Shown piece after piece: positions 1 through 12,408 of a stretch of 64,000 bases of DNA. The notes under the pieces are model-generated. The model did no database searches. It was not told the DNA's origin and saw nothing but the letters and a program-made list of their open reading frames with translations. The stretch's first letter is position 1; each line of letters starts with the position of its first letter. This DNA comes from Brassica napus. Taxonomy: Eukaryota; Streptophyta; Magnoliopsida; Brassicales; Brassicaceae. Position numbers and translations under genes: made by a program. The stretch lies in contig NC_063448.1 in assembly GCF_020379485.1 (NCBI RefSeq), positions 15,089,726 through 15,153,725 on the forward strand, read 5' to 3'.

Positions 1-3000
1 AAAACGTAGCGACCACCGTGTATTCAGACTAGCCGAAAATTTATGCATGAATCTCATTTTATCACTCAGAGACTTCTTTTCTGTAAAACGTGATCAAAAA
101 GTAAGTGCGTGTGTGTGTGTTTTTTTTTTAATTTGGTGTCAGGATTAATAATTGTTCTTATGTTACCTATCACTAGGGGCCAACTGACTTCACCGAAACA
201 CTAAGCCGCATAACCATCATGACTCTAGCCATCACAATCAAAACACGTGGCATCGCAGATGCTGATCACCTGGTTTATCTGCAAACCATGTTGGAACAAG
301 TCCTGGCGACGAGTCAGCATACCTGGTCCGAGAAGACGCTTCGCCATTTCCCATCTCTTCTCCGTGACGCTTTGATCGGACGGGTAGACAAGAGGGGCCT
401 ATCGATTCAGGCGTGGCAACAGGCTGAAACAACTGTGTTGAACCAGTGCACACAGCTTCTCTCGCCTGCTGCTGAACCCTCTTACGTTATGACGTACCTC
501 AGTCACAGTTTTCCTCAACATCGTCAGTATCTATGTGCTGGTGCTTGTCTGCTTATGCAAGGCAACCCTGATAAGATCAACAGCGCAAATCTGGTTTGTT
601 TTGCTTACTCTCTCTATCATGCTTCTAAAAATCCTTTTCAAGGTATCAACTCGGTTCTAGCCGAAACGATTTTATTAAACTCCGATTTATATGCTTCAAA
701 TCGGTTTATATAGGTTAAAATTGATCTAAATTAGTCGAAATCTGTTAAATTAAGCTGTTAGTACAAATCCACAAATTTATCTTTTTTTGTACATTGAATT
801 TTGATAATTCATCATAGTTATTTTATAACTAAACTCAAAAACTAAAATATCTTATATAAATGTAATATATATATATATAACAAATCAATAATATGTTAAG
901 GTCTAGGAGTCCCCGAATAGTTTGCCTAGGCACTAGTCCTAGCAATTTTTTGAACCTTGGTCTCTATTCAAACTTGTGAACAGATTTTTATTTGATAGTG
1001 GTATGATTTTCTCTTTGAAACGATTACCAGGCACGGGTGCTGAGAGAGGTTACTCCTGACGAAGTCACTGCTAACATATACACTTTCGTGGATGTCTTGC
1101 TTCACAACGTTCATGTAGACCTTCAGCGAGGACACGGTTTAGAGGTTCTTCTTCTCTTTGTCTGAAAAGATCGACCTCACTTTTTGTTCCTTCTTGTTAA
1201 ATTTTATCCTAATATTTTGTTTCTCAGGAGATTCTAAACAAGAACGATGCAAATCTTGCATTTTTCTTCTGGACACATGAAATGCTTCCTCTCGACATTT
1301 TTCTTCTAGCGCTCATTGACCGTGATGATGATCCGCACGCCTTGATAATTGCAGTATGTTCCTCATGCTTTTACCTGAAATAAGCGTAAAGATCATATTA
1401 AAGTTTACAGATTTCTTTTCTTTTTTCCTACAGAAAAGGATACTCGAAAGGCCAGAGCTTCTACAGAGGATTAATGTGTTCTGCGTAAACCGTGGGAATC
1501 CTGAGCACTGGCTTTGCACGCAGGTGTTCAAACGCAATGAACTCCAAAAGGCCCTTGGTAACCATCTTTCTTGGAAGGACAACTGGTAATGATGTGTCTT
1601 AGACCATTTTCATGAGAACTTGGCAAACTTGTGTGTGGCATTTTTCTGCTTTTTTTTTGGCTATTTTGTGTCGCACTCTGTTAAAATTTGGGATTGTTTT
1701 GATTGCTAGGTATCCAACGTTCTTTGATGATATTGCGGCACGTTTGCTTCCAGTTATCCCACTAGTGGTGTACAGGCTCATCGAGAACAATGCGATGGAT
1801 ACAGCTGATAAAATTTTGACTGCATACTCGAATTTTCTGGCGTACCATCCTTTCAGATTCACGTTTGTCCGTGATATACTCGCCTATTTCTATGGTCATC
1901 TCCCCGGGCAGCTTGTTGTGAAGATTCTTAGAGTGCTTGGTCTCAGCAAGGTAATTGAAAAACACCACCAATCTTTCTTTGATTCTGAAAATCATTGAGA
2001 AATCATTTTCCATTTTTCACTGCAGATTCCATTCTCTGAATCATTCCCGCAGTACATCACACACACCGGTCCTGCCACGTGCCCACCTTTGGATTACTTT
2101 GCCAACCTCCTACTTAACCTCGTAAACTACGTTATACCTCCACTCAGCAGCAGCAGCAGCCACTGTAGCTCAAGGTCTGGCTCAATGGCCGACATCTTAA
2201 ACACCTCATCGAGACCTCCTCACGGTAAAACACCAGGAGCATCCCAGCCCGGACCAGCAAACGCCTCCGAGGGACAGAAAGCATTCTACCAGATCCAGGA
2301 CCCAGGAACCTACACTCAACTGGTTCTCGAAACAGCCGTGATCGAGATCCTCTCTCTACCCGTCTCCCCCGCTCAGATCATCTCTTCTCTTGTCCAGATC
2401 ATCGTCAACATTCAGTCCACACTTATTCATTCTGGCAACGGCTTCCACGGCGCTGCAAACGGGGTTGGGCAGGGCTCGTCAGTACTGCCTACGTCTCCCT
2501 CGGGAGGGAGCACGGACTCCATGAGCGCGAGCCGGTCCAGCTGTATGAACACGGCGAGCTTTGTCTCTAGAAGCGGTTATACGTGCCAGCAGCTGTCGTG
2601 TCTGTTGATTCAAGCTTGCGGGCTTCTCTTGGCGCAGCTCCCTCCGGAGTTTCACACGCAGCTTTACGTTGAGGCTTCGCGTGTGACGAGGGAGACATGG
2701 TGGCTTAGCGACGGGAAGAGATCGCAAGGTGAAGTGGACTCTGCTGTTGGCTATGCTCTGATGGATCCTACATGGGCTGCTCAGGATAACACCTCCACCG
2801 CCATAGGTAACAACACTATATAGCTTCTGAATCCTTAGGTGAATGGTTCTTTGTATTTTTTGAACATGTTAGATTGTTGTGTGTGCTTCCAGGAAATGTA
2901 GTCGCCTTGCTTCATGCTTTCTTCAGCAATCTCCCACAAGAATGGCTTGATGGCACCCATCTCATCATCAAGAACCTCCGGCCTGTGACATCTGTCGCAA

Positions 3001-3605
3001 TGCTCAGAGTCGCGTTCCGTATAATGGGGCCACTTCTCCCGAGGCTTGCTAACACACATGCACTCTTTAACAAGGTACTCTAATGAACCTCTGACTATAT
3101 GTTTCTTTATTGTCAAATTTTTTTACTTTGTTATTCTTTTCTGCTCCTCAACAGACTCTAGCCCTTCTCCTGAGCACAATGGTGGATGTTTTCGGAAAGA
3201 ACTCGCAGACACCGGTCCCTGTTGAAGCATCCCAGATTGCAGATCTTATTGATTTCCTGTAAGCTTCTTCTTAATTACCATACCTATAGATTCATTTGTC
3301 TCTTTATCCCAATAACAATCATATAATTGTTCAAATGACTTAACTGTGTAACACTTTCTTTAATGGAGTTTCTTTTTGTGTCGTTTTGTAACGGTTGCAG
3401 ACACCATGTTGTTCACTATGAGGGACAAGGAGGAGCAGTGCAAAGTAGCAGCAAGCCGAGACCAGACACTTTGGCATTAATCGGAAGAGCAGCAGATTCT
3501 CTCCGACCAGATGTACAACACCTTCTCTCTCACCTCAGAACCGATCCCAATTCGTCTATATATGCAGCTGCTCATCAGAATACCGCGAAGACCAACACCT
3601 CTTAG
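1..3605 (+). CDS. MED23: Mediator complex subunit 23, C-terminal part (5' end outside window)
   Basis: MED23 is a tail-module subunit of the nuclear Mediator complex, which links transcription factors to RNA polymerase II. Ten exons join in frame: 2-100 (partial), 177-593, 1031-1144, 1228-1353, 1434-1585, 1710-1950, 2026-2806, 2893-3074, 3155-3258 and 3401-3605 (stop TAG). All introns are GT-AG and phases match. The joined reading frame gives 806 residues; plant MED23 is about 1,600, so this is the C-terminal half. Recognisable stretches include SQHTWSEKTLRHFPSLLRDA, QKAFYQIQDPGTYTQLVLET and the tail AAHQNTAKTNTS. Compared with my recollection of the Arabidopsis protein, a few residues are missing after SRSSC, and a tryptophan is added at the exon 1434-1585/1710-1950 junction (KDNWYPTFF). 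No frameshift or early stop is seen, so the gene is probably functional. It converges with UEV1A. Confidence 0.95.
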
Positions 3606-4232
3606 AAAAAATAAGATCAGATAATATTGGTTGTATGACTTGTATCAGTGGTGGATGCAAAGTTGGTAGAGCGATAGAAAGAAGCACCGAAGCTGATACA
3701 TCTAGCAACTTATTCACTGGTAAATTTGGTTTGTGGTCACAACTAATTTTATGTGTACCTGTATATTATTATCAATGATAACGTTTTGTTTATCATTGAA
3801 GCATAAGGATGAGAAAGTGCAAGTCCACAACTATTCTAATGTCACTTTCCTTTTAATAGTACAGATAGCAACCATTTCTTCAGTACACGGTACTATCAAT
3901 TAGAACCTATTTACTCAAACTTCCTATTTATTAACTAACAAAAGCAAAAACTAGCTCCCTTTTTCACAACAATTAAAGCATCCAAGCAGAGGATACTGTT
4001 AAATTTACACCAGTTAATAGAACAACTTAAGAACTCGTACACGAATTGAGAATTAAGAAGAGAGTAAGTTTATTAGGATCATTATCACCTGTTTTTGGTG
4101 GACATATATATATATAATCTCAAACAACACTATAACATTAAGTTGCAGGCAATTTCCAAAAGCTTCAAATGATGTTTTATATACATTGTCCTTTATATTA
4201 ATACAAATTGTTGACAGCCTCAACCTCTCTCT
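3606..4232. other. Convergent 3' spacer between MED23 and UEV1A
   Basis: This 627-bp spacer separates two tail-to-tail genes and should contain both 3' untranslated regions. It is AT-rich and has no coding potential that I can support. A short TA run lies near 4108-4118. Confidence 0.6.
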
Positions 4233-5653
4233 TCACATCACACAGCATTTAGCTGGTCCCTTTGGATCTGCCCTAGCTTCCTCGGTACCTGGATAAAAAA
4301 AAGACTTTGATTAGAAGCCTATTGGTCCTAAGACTTATCATAAGCAAACACACACAATCCAATAAAAAAACAGCTATTGTCAAAGTTTGTCTTTATCATA
4401 GAAGGATTGTAAACCGAGTTTGGTTCTGCTAATATAGAAATTACTTGCCTTCCGGGGGCTGAGCTAACTTCCGGTTATGAGAAGTCATCATTTCTTTTTT
4501 CAGTTTAACCAGAATGTCCTCCATTGTGTATTCTCGCCGCCAGTTAGTGAGCATAGGGAAGAGACTCGGTTCAACCTGAGATCATACAATTCCTTGTTAT
4601 AATAAACTGATACACATATACATAAAAAACCAACAATATTCCACTCATGAGATGTCACAGAGCTTACCACTCCAGTCTCAGGGTTAACGCAGGCCATGTT
4701 TATCCTGGTCTGGAACTTCACACTTGGTGGACTTTCTGGGTACTCCTTACCACAGAACAACTTCAGCTGGAAGATCTTCCCTTCGTATGCAGTCTGATAT
4801 TTAGTCATATCACCAAACAAACATCATCACAATCTTCTCAAAACCAAAACAATTTATTTCTTTATTTCTGTCCACCCCTCAAAAGTGGTAAGAAAATGTA
4901 GCTGAAATAACCATCTGGAGTAAAGCGGCGTAAACTAAAATTAATGGATCATTTGCAGTAAAAGGTAATTACTTTAGGGCACAAGGATATTACCCAAAAC
5001 ATAGGGACAAAAAAAGACATGATTTTTATTTTGTTTAGAGCACTTAAAAGCTTATCTTCTACAAGTTATTTAAACTTTGCATGTTAATCACTCAAACAAA
5101 GAGAATGTAAACAAGCTAATTACTTTAGGGCACAGAGACATTACCCGAGAACATGATTTTTAATTTTGTTAGAACAGTAAAAAAGCTTATATTGTTAATT
5201 CAGCTAATTACTTTAGGGCACAGAGACATTACCCGAGAACATGATTTTTAATTTTGTTAGAACAGTAAAAAAGCTTATATTGTTAATTCAGACAGAGAAT
5301 GTAAAACAAGGGTTGTGAGGAGAATACATTATGAGGGCCGAGAATGGTGCCAGTCCAGGATTGCATATAGATATCATCAGCGTCGTCCATTCCATAGCTC
5401 ACCGTACCATCTCCGATACCTTTCTCACCTCTCTCTAGCTCTTCCAACAATCTAAAGTTCCTTGGCACTACAAAAACAAAATTAATTAGAAAACTTTTTT
5501 TTTTGCCTAACCAATTTTTTTCCAGATCAGAAACGTGGATCCGGTCACATTCTGTTGATTAGGAAACCCTAGATCCCAAATTCAATAGCAATGATTAAAA
5601 TAGAAGGGAAACGGATCGGACATACCAACGACTTTGGCTTCCTCCGAGCTCAT
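4233..5653 (-). CDS. UEV1A: Ubiquitin-conjugating enzyme E2 variant 1 (UEV1/MMZ family)
   Basis: UEV1 proteins lack the E2 active-site cysteine and pair with UBC13 to build Lys63-linked ubiquitin chains in DNA damage tolerance and signalling. Exons on the minus strand are 5653-5626, 5467-5328, 4793-4668, 4575-4449 and 4288-4233. They give 158 residues, the length I recall for Arabidopsis MMZ1. The protein begins [20 protein letters not shown], contains the UBC fold stretch [20 protein letters not shown] and [14 protein letters not shown], and ends KCCVM, which fits a CaaX-type prenylation box. The fourth intron starts with GC rather than GT (sense AAG|GCAAGT), a good GC-AG consensus. Without that splice the frame would stop after two more codons (Gly-Lys-stop). 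The third-from-start region of the gene holds an 88-bp tandem duplication in an intron. Confidence 0.95.
5115..5290. repeat. 88-bp tandem duplication within a UEV1A intron
   Basis: Copies 5115-5202 and 5203-5290 are almost identical, each beginning GCTAATTACTTTAGGGCAC and ending near TTGTTAATTCA. A more diverged relative lies at about 4964-5060. The array sits in the intron between the second and third coding exons. Confidence 0.9.
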
Positions 5654-5696
5654 CGTAGACGGAATCGAGATAAGATGATAAGGCAAAGGAACAATC

Positions 5697-5718
5697 AGAG
5701 AGAGAGAGAGAGAGAGAG
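5697..5718. repeat. AG/CT dinucleotide repeat upstream of UEV1A
   Basis: An 11-unit AG run on the plus strand reads as CT on the UEV1A sense strand, 44-65 bp upstream of its ATG. CT-rich tracts are common in plant 5' leaders and core promoters, so this probably lies in the leader. Its regulatory role is inferred, not shown. Confidence 0.7.
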
Positions 5719-5719
5719 T

Positions 5720-7744
5720 TGGAGTTTAGAAGAGAAAAGATTGGAAGAGGTGAAAAGTTTCTGGTAGAGGGGACTCCAATTATTACCCGGATCCAGGATC
5801 CGCTTCCATAACACTCGGATCTACCACTGTAGAATTTTAAATTTAATTTATTTAATTTTGGGTATCCATGATCAAATTTATAAGTATTTATACATAAAAT
5901 AACTTCTAAAACAACTTTATTATTTTATTATATTTTAAATTTTATTTTATTCGTGTTAGTATTATTTTCTTTATTTTTTAATTTTTTTAATAAATTTCGA
6001 TTTGAATATTCACAAATATTTCAATGTTTGATATCCAAATTTTAAATATTCACGAAACAATAGATTTATATTGGGATAATTAAAACATGGATCCAAATAG
6101 AGGTTTGAATAACATCAAATGTATGAAAATGTATTTTCATCTATGCTCCAACTTGACATGTAGAGTCAAAACTTTCATTGCAGCAATATTATTCTTGTAT
6201 TAAGACTATGGCAGAAAGTGTTCCAGCTACCTTGTAGAAAATTAACATCTTATGTATAAAGTTAGGTTTGCTTCCCTCCTATGCTGTTCACGTAGGCGGA
6301 TACGTCACTAATTCGAGTCTTGAGAAGCCGATACGTATCCGCGTCAAAAACGCGGCGTTTCATTAACTTGGAGTTGGAGATCGTGTGAGCTTTTGGTGTA
6401 ACTCATAAACATGCATGAATATTTTCGTGTGGACTTTAGATCAAATTAAAATAATAAATTTAACAGTATACTTTTATATTTTAGTAAACAAACAATGTCA
6501 TGTTATTCGTCTTATGAATACATCATAAAAACAGCTCTTATGATATTGTTGATATTCAATCCGATGATATACCGGTATGACAAATTAATGTAAATCAACA
6601 TAACCGAGTACCATGATTTTAATTAGATTTACATGTGTTGAAAATACAATAAAATGTTTTTATTTATTTTAATGTGTAAAATAGCCCGTAAAAACCAAAA
6701 AAAACTAGATGAACCAATAGGTTTATAGTATATTAGTGAACGTATATATAAAATGTATAATATTATATAGTGAATTCAAAATTGAATTTACTAATTTGAT
6801 ATACATATACTTAGCATTTAACATATAAATAATGTCTTACAAAAAAAAACATAGGAATACTTATTTGCCTTGCCCATTTACATCAATTTATTTTTGAAGG
6901 TCCATGATTTCACGATAAATAGTGCTCCTATAATTATTTGCTTTACCAATTTACATCAATTTATTTTTTAAGGTCCATGATTTCACGATAAATAGTGCTC
7001 CTAACTTCTTCTTTTATTTTTTTTCAAACATATTATTATATATTACTCCTACTTAGCTATTTGAATAAACAAACATTCTGATATTTGATAATTTTGAACA
7101 TTCTCTTCGTACGGTAAACGGTTTTATTTCAAAGTATTAATACACCAATGCAAAAATATATTTTACAAGATAATTACACGCATCTGCAGCATAAACTCTT
7201 TGTTAGATACAATCATGAATTCTATAAAAAATGTCCATGCAATATTATCATTTAATTTAAATATATTGTTAATTCATAATGCAAGTTTCCACAGTATTAA
7301 TAACTTCTAAATTAATAATAAAACCTATCTAATAAATTCTAAACTTATTTAATAACGATAGAACATATTCAATTTAAAGAGTAGCAGGGAAGTTGAAGTA
7401 TGATTTTCATTAGGAGAAAACTATCACATTTTAATTAAAATATACACAAACCAAACTACTCACACTAATAAAATGTTGTTTTGGCTTAGATAATATAAGC
7501 TTTTTCTTAACATAATTATCTGGTATGATCATTGCATAATTATATGCAGACATCATTAATCTTATTATATTATATTATTCGTCGTAGAATAATGAAATTT
7601 ACTGTCATTTTAATTCAGTCAAAAATATTTATTAAAAATAACAACATGATCTCCGAGTTTTATATATTTATTTTCGTTTATAATATCGTTTTCAATCTGC
7701 AATTTTTTTTTAAAATGCTTCATAAAATTAATGTAAATTCATAT
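5720..7744. other. AT-rich spacer with a tandem duplication
   Basis: No gene is supported here. The spacer contains the UEV1A upstream region, an unexplained GC-richer patch at about 6290-6365, and two near-identical units of about 80 bp at 6862-6931 and 6941-7003 (shared core GGTCCATGATTTCACGATAA). Open frames around 7532-7762 are Lys/Ile/Phe-rich and look like chance openings in AT-rich DNA. Confidence 0.6.
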
Positions 7745-7767
7745 AAAATAGTTTTTTTCTAACTTTC

Positions 7768-7791
7768 CGCCCGTAGGGCGAGCTGACCCTA
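7768..7791 (+). mobile_element. Possible Helitron 3' terminus
   Basis: The sequence CCGCCCGTAGGGCGAGCTGA forms a short GC-rich hairpin in otherwise AT-rich DNA and is followed by CCCTAG then T. Helitrons end with a hairpin just before CTRR and insert next to T, so this fits a 3' end. I could not place the matching TC-type 5' end. The Athila-like element begins 91 bp downstream. Confidence 0.4.
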
Positions 7792-7881
7792 GTCGTTTCT
7801 TAAAAAAGTATAAATAGTTAACCAAATGTGAAATCTTATGGAAATATTTGTATGGAAGTGGGGGTATTCCAGACTGCGAAC

Positions 7882-9182
7882 TGATAGACAATGGATTTGA
7901 CTCATTTTCATCCATAGTTTATAGGTATTTTTACTAATATTTATATTATTATAGAGTCTATTTATTATATTTATAAGATCATGAATTTTTTGGATATAAG
8001 TGATGATTTTGGAGCATTTTGGAGATATTTGGAGTAAGCACCCGAAATGACCATCGAGATCGACAATCAGTAGACATTGGAGAGCTAGAATCGATCGATA
8101 CACAAGTCATGGTGTCGATCGATATCAAAGCGCGCAGAAAACCCGTTTGGTCACAGCCGACTTGAAGCCCAAGATTTCACTATTTTACAAAATTGCCCTT
8201 GACGAGTTTTACCCTAATTATATAAGCTTTGCCGCCATGTCAGAGGCAAAGTGTACTTTCTTTGTGTTTCATTGTTTTATTGATAGATAGGAGAGAAGAT
8301 CCAAAGTTATAATTTGTGATTGGAACTCCATTGATATTTATCTTATTTATTCTATGAAGTTTTTATACTTAAGTGTTGTTATGAATTGCTTAGTCATGTC
8401 TGAATAGTTCACTTGTTAGATTTTAGGGTTTAAGTAGGTTAGGAGGGATTGGCCCCAACTATAAATTGCTGAGTTGTGATAATCATTTTTAGAATTGTTC
8501 ATTAATGCATGTGTCTAGATTAGCTTCCTAGAACTTGCCCTGGGATTGATTGATAAAAACCATAGCTAATTCTCATCCTGAAAACATTCTAAATGAACTT
8601 TGTTTCTTGCTATGAGCAAGGCGAGAGCTGATCTAGTAAGCTTAGTAAGCATTCATTCAACCTACGCATAAAGCTTGACTAGAGCGCGTCGATCAATATC
8701 ACACTTGAATAATCGATCGACGGTGCAAAAGGTGTATCGATCGATACGCCCATTTGGAATATCGATCGACACTTTCTATAGATCAATATAACAAGAGTTG
8801 AGATCATAGATCTAGTTAATAGTCAACAAGTCAATGCTCGCAAAGGCTGAAAGACTTGTTGATCAAATAGTTGGCTTTACATTATCAAGCGTGCAACTCA
8901 TTAGGCATCTATAGGATTATAATTCCAACTTTCCTAAATAAAAACTCTAAGTCTAGCTATTTCCATTTTAGCACCAAAACCCCAAAACTTGCTAATGAAC
9001 AAATACTTGTTCAATATAAAACTGCAATTTACTTTTAAAACTCTTAAAACATCTTGCTTAACAAATCATATTAGAATCTCTAGGTTCCCTAGCTCCCTGT
9101 GAATTCGATCCCTAAGTATTACAACTCGACCTCTTATTTGAGAGAATATAAATCACTCCTTTGGGTAATTTGAGTGGTATCA
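7882..9182 (+). repeat. 5' LTR of the Athila-like element
   Basis: This 1,301-bp LTR starts TGATAGACAATGG and ends GAGTGGTATCA. A likely TATA box lies in AATTATATAAGC near 8215. Several TCGATCGAC/T motifs occur inside it (8091, 8114, and about 8710, 8735 and 8761). It matches 15460-16754 over its full length. Confidence 0.93.
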
Positions 9183-9186
9183 AATT

Positions 9187-9204
9187 TGGCGCCGTTGCCG
9201 GGGA
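9187..9204 (+). promoter_or_regulatory. Primer-binding site, tRNA-Asp type
   Basis: TGGCGCCGTTGCCGGGGA, four bases after the LTR, is complementary to the 3' end of plant tRNA-Asp and is typical of Athila-like elements. It would prime minus-strand cDNA synthesis. Confidence 0.9.
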
Positions 9205-9275
9205 GCTTTGATCGCATGTTTTCTAATTTTTGTTAAGTATTCTGACATAAAATTTTTTCTTGGATTTTTAGGTGC

Positions 9276-11129
9276 ATGCCCAACAGTACCAGAAGCAACA
9301 AGAAATCCCAACTGATATTCTCACCAGATCCTGCAAGTTTGGAACACACGATCCGTAAGGACGCACGCTCCCTATCGACCGACAACAACACTTTCGTGTC
9401 GCTCAATTCTGCTCAACCACCGTCGACCCAGACACCAGTTCCGTCGACCGATTCTCGCTCACCCCTGTCGATCGGCAACACAAACCTTCCGTCTACCGAT
9501 ACCCTCCACCCGACATCGATCGACATTCCGTCTCAGAGATCGATCGATACTGAACTGCGAGCAATGGTTGCGCCTTTGATACTTGTTCGGGACAACAATG
9601 GAGATCTGCATGACCAGGAGGGTCATCTACGTAATGCAGCAGGTCAGAGAATAGACGCTTAGGGGGCTGCAATCCCTGAGCCTGATGCTACTACTACAAG
9701 TACTACCTTACCTGTAGATGAGGCTGCGCAACCCAGGACGTTGGCTGATTACAACCATCCAGATCGCTACTACACCAACAGATCAGCCATCCTTCTTCCC
9801 ACCATTGAGAGGGATTTTGAGTTGAAGGCGCAATACTACACACTTGTGGGACAGTTGCCCTACCATGGACTATCCTACGAGCATCCTATGGACCATCTGG
9901 AGAGGTTCGAGGATCTGATTTATGCTATTAGAGTCGAGGGAGTCTCTGAGGACTACCTATTATGCAAGCTTTTTAGATATTCACTTGCTAGAGAAGCTCT
10001 GCATTGGCTCAAGCAGTTACAACAAGGATCTCTTAAATCCTGGAGCGACATCAAGAATGCATTCTTATGCAATTTCTTTGATGAGGCGTGTGCTGAAGAC
10101 TTGAGAAGCAAGATTGCTACATTCACTCAGAAGCCTACAGAATCATTCATAGGCCCTTGGATCAGATTCAAGTCTTACCAGAGAGACTGTCCACACCACA
10201 GATTCAATGAAGTACAACTACTCAGTACTTTCTACAGAGGCATCGCGGTGCAATACCAGATGGCTCTTGATGCTTCCAGCAATGGAAACTTCAACACCAG
10301 GAATCCAGAGGAGGTAGTCAAGGTGATTGAAAACCTAGCATCCAGCAAAAGCACCAAGAACACTGATTTTGAGAGGAAGAGATCTGCCACCATCCTTGGG
10401 AATGATCAGATGGATGAGGTGAAGGCAAAACTGGACAGTGTTCACAAGCTTATCAAAAAGCAGGTTAGCTTTGTTGAAGATGCAGAAGCTGTAGAGGGTA
10501 GAACAGATGAAGAAGAAGTAAACTACATTTGTGGAGCTAGATTCCAAGGAAACCATGGAGGAAACAGAAACTCCTATGGAAATAGGAGTAACTTCAACCA
10601 AAATTCACAATACCAGAAACCCTACAACAACAGCTACAGCAATAGCAGAAATTTTGGAAGTTCCTACTACCAGAAGCCACTGCCGCCTACTCAAGAGAAC
10701 AAGATTGAAGAGATGCTCGATAGGGTTCTTGAGGCACAACATCGAATGACAGTGGACTTCAATAGGAAGATAGATTCTGTCTACACCAACCTGAACACAA
10801 AGTTTGAGACTTTGAGCTCTCATGTGAAGAAGATGGAGATACAGGTGGTGCAGACAGGTGATGCTATTAGAAGGCAGGAAGCTTCAACAAGAGGAGTAGG
10901 GGATGATGTGATGAAGCACCACGTGAATGCCATTATTGAGGATGACTTTTGGCAAGTGGTGAAGGAAGAGAAGCTGCAAGAAGGCGACTTCGAGGTAGAA
11001 AGTTTGATGAGCTTCGGCGGGTCACATTGGTGTCGATCAACACCAGCCACCAAGCATCGATCGACATACACCAACTCAAATCGATCGACGGGAGTACCAG
11101 AGCATCGATCGACAACGCCTACAGAGTAA
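9276..11129 (+). pseudogene. gag-like gene of the Athila-like element, interrupted by one TAG
   Basis: One frame runs from ATG 9276 to the stop before 11130, broken only by TAG at 9660-9662. The context RIDA-stop-GAAIPEP suggests CAG changed to TAG. After the stop come a retrotransposon gag core (about 9741-10370; HPMDHLERFEDLIYAIRVEG, CKLFRYSLAREALHWLKQL), an Asn-rich segment and a coiled-coil-like stretch near 10690-10860. No CCHC zinc knuckle is visible. The first 130 codons and the tail carry repeated Ser/Thr-Ile/Thr-Asp triplets encoded by TCGATCGAC-type DNA. If translated, the product would be the capsid protein of the element. Confidence 0.8.
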
Positions 11130-11486
11130 ACCGCATTTTGCAATGCCGTGAAGATCCTAACTCACGAGGAGTTTGCAGCAAAACACCCACATCCGCCCAG
11201 CCCTGACAAAGTCCGAATCGATCGACATGCGAACAATAACGTCGATCGACACTCAGAAGCTATTATCGATCGACAACCATCACCGCCTATTGATTGACGA
11301 GCCCCTATCACCTACCGAGTGCAGATGCCGAAGATAGATGTGGCACGACTTAACGCACTCAGGCCCAAACCTAAACCTTCAAAACAACCACCGGAGCTTG
11401 TCAGGACACCTTCAGATGATGGAGATGATCCTATGAAAGAGGATAGGGTTTCTAATTGAAGCACCCTAAGGAGAAGAAAGGAAAAA

Positions 11487-12349
11487 GTGGCAAAACATCT
11501 GAAGAGGGGGGCTAATGAAAAGGAAAAGGAAAATTTCCAAAAGAGAGTCTTCAGGATTCCTCTACATAAACCATTCGAAGAAGCTTATTACAGCCACAGA
11601 TTGTGGATGTTCTTCAGAGAAACCAGAGAGAAAGAAGAAGACATTAGGAGAATGTTCTGTGAAGCCAGAGAAAAGATGAGGAGAAATATTACATTGAAGA
11701 AGAAGAGTGATCCTGGGTAATTTGCAATACCATGCACAGTGCAGGGTATTGAATTCCCACATGCCTTGTGCGACACAAGAGCATCAGTCAGCATCCTACC
11801 TAGGTTATGGCAGACCATCTGGGTCTGCAGGTGGAGCCTTCGCAAGAATTGTTTACTTTTGTGGATTGTTCCCAGAAGAACTCAGGAGGAATTGTGAGAG
11901 ACCTAGAGGTGCAGATTGGTAATGCCCTAGTTCCAGTTGATTTCCATGTCTTGGACATCAAGTTAAACTGGAACTCTTCTCTACTACTTGGGAGAGCCTT
12001 CTTGTCAACAGTGGGAGCAGTGTGTAACTTGCAAACCAATCAGTTGTGTCTAACACTCATCGATCCTAATGCCCACTACGACCCTATCCAATCAAGAAGC
12101 CACAGGCGATCTCCAGAAGAATCAATGATCCAGGAATCATTGCAACTTGCCACTGTGGAGATGAGTACGAAACTGAATATTCAGAATCGATCAAGACTCA
12201 CACAGCAACATCGATCGATAGTGGTCACAAGAAATCGACCGACACTGCCGCCTATCCATCGATCGACACTGACTTCAACCGTGTGCGAGAAGGAGACTAC
12301 TCAATTGGTAGTTGGGCAGATGAACACCATCACGAGAGCTTTGCAGTAG
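11487..12349 (+). pseudogene. Retropepsin-like protease remnant, frameshifted
   Basis: A Lys/Glu-rich linker (11487-11720) ends with SDPG at a stop. Beyond it the frame reads FAIPCTVQ and ALCDTRASVSIL, then shifts by one base near 11803 into MADHLGLQVEPSQELFTFVD, continuing to 12349. The order is that of an Athila/Ty3 aspartic protease. The active-site triad is DTR where the family has DTG, and the LLLGRAFL stretch near 11990 matches the second half of the fold. The missing Gly, the stop and the frameshift make it inactive. Confidence 0.75.
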
Positions 12350-12408
12350 AAACAATAACCTACACAACAGGAGCAGATAAACTACAAGATAGTTTCATAG
12401 ACGAGTAG

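Noticed and set aside
106..130. GT and T run suggesting a regulatory microsatellite
   Set aside because: It lies in a MED23 intron just before the acceptor and is an ordinary pyrimidine-rich tract.
7532..7762. Lys/Ile/Phe-rich open frame
   Set aside because: Its composition follows the AT-rich DNA and no motif is present.
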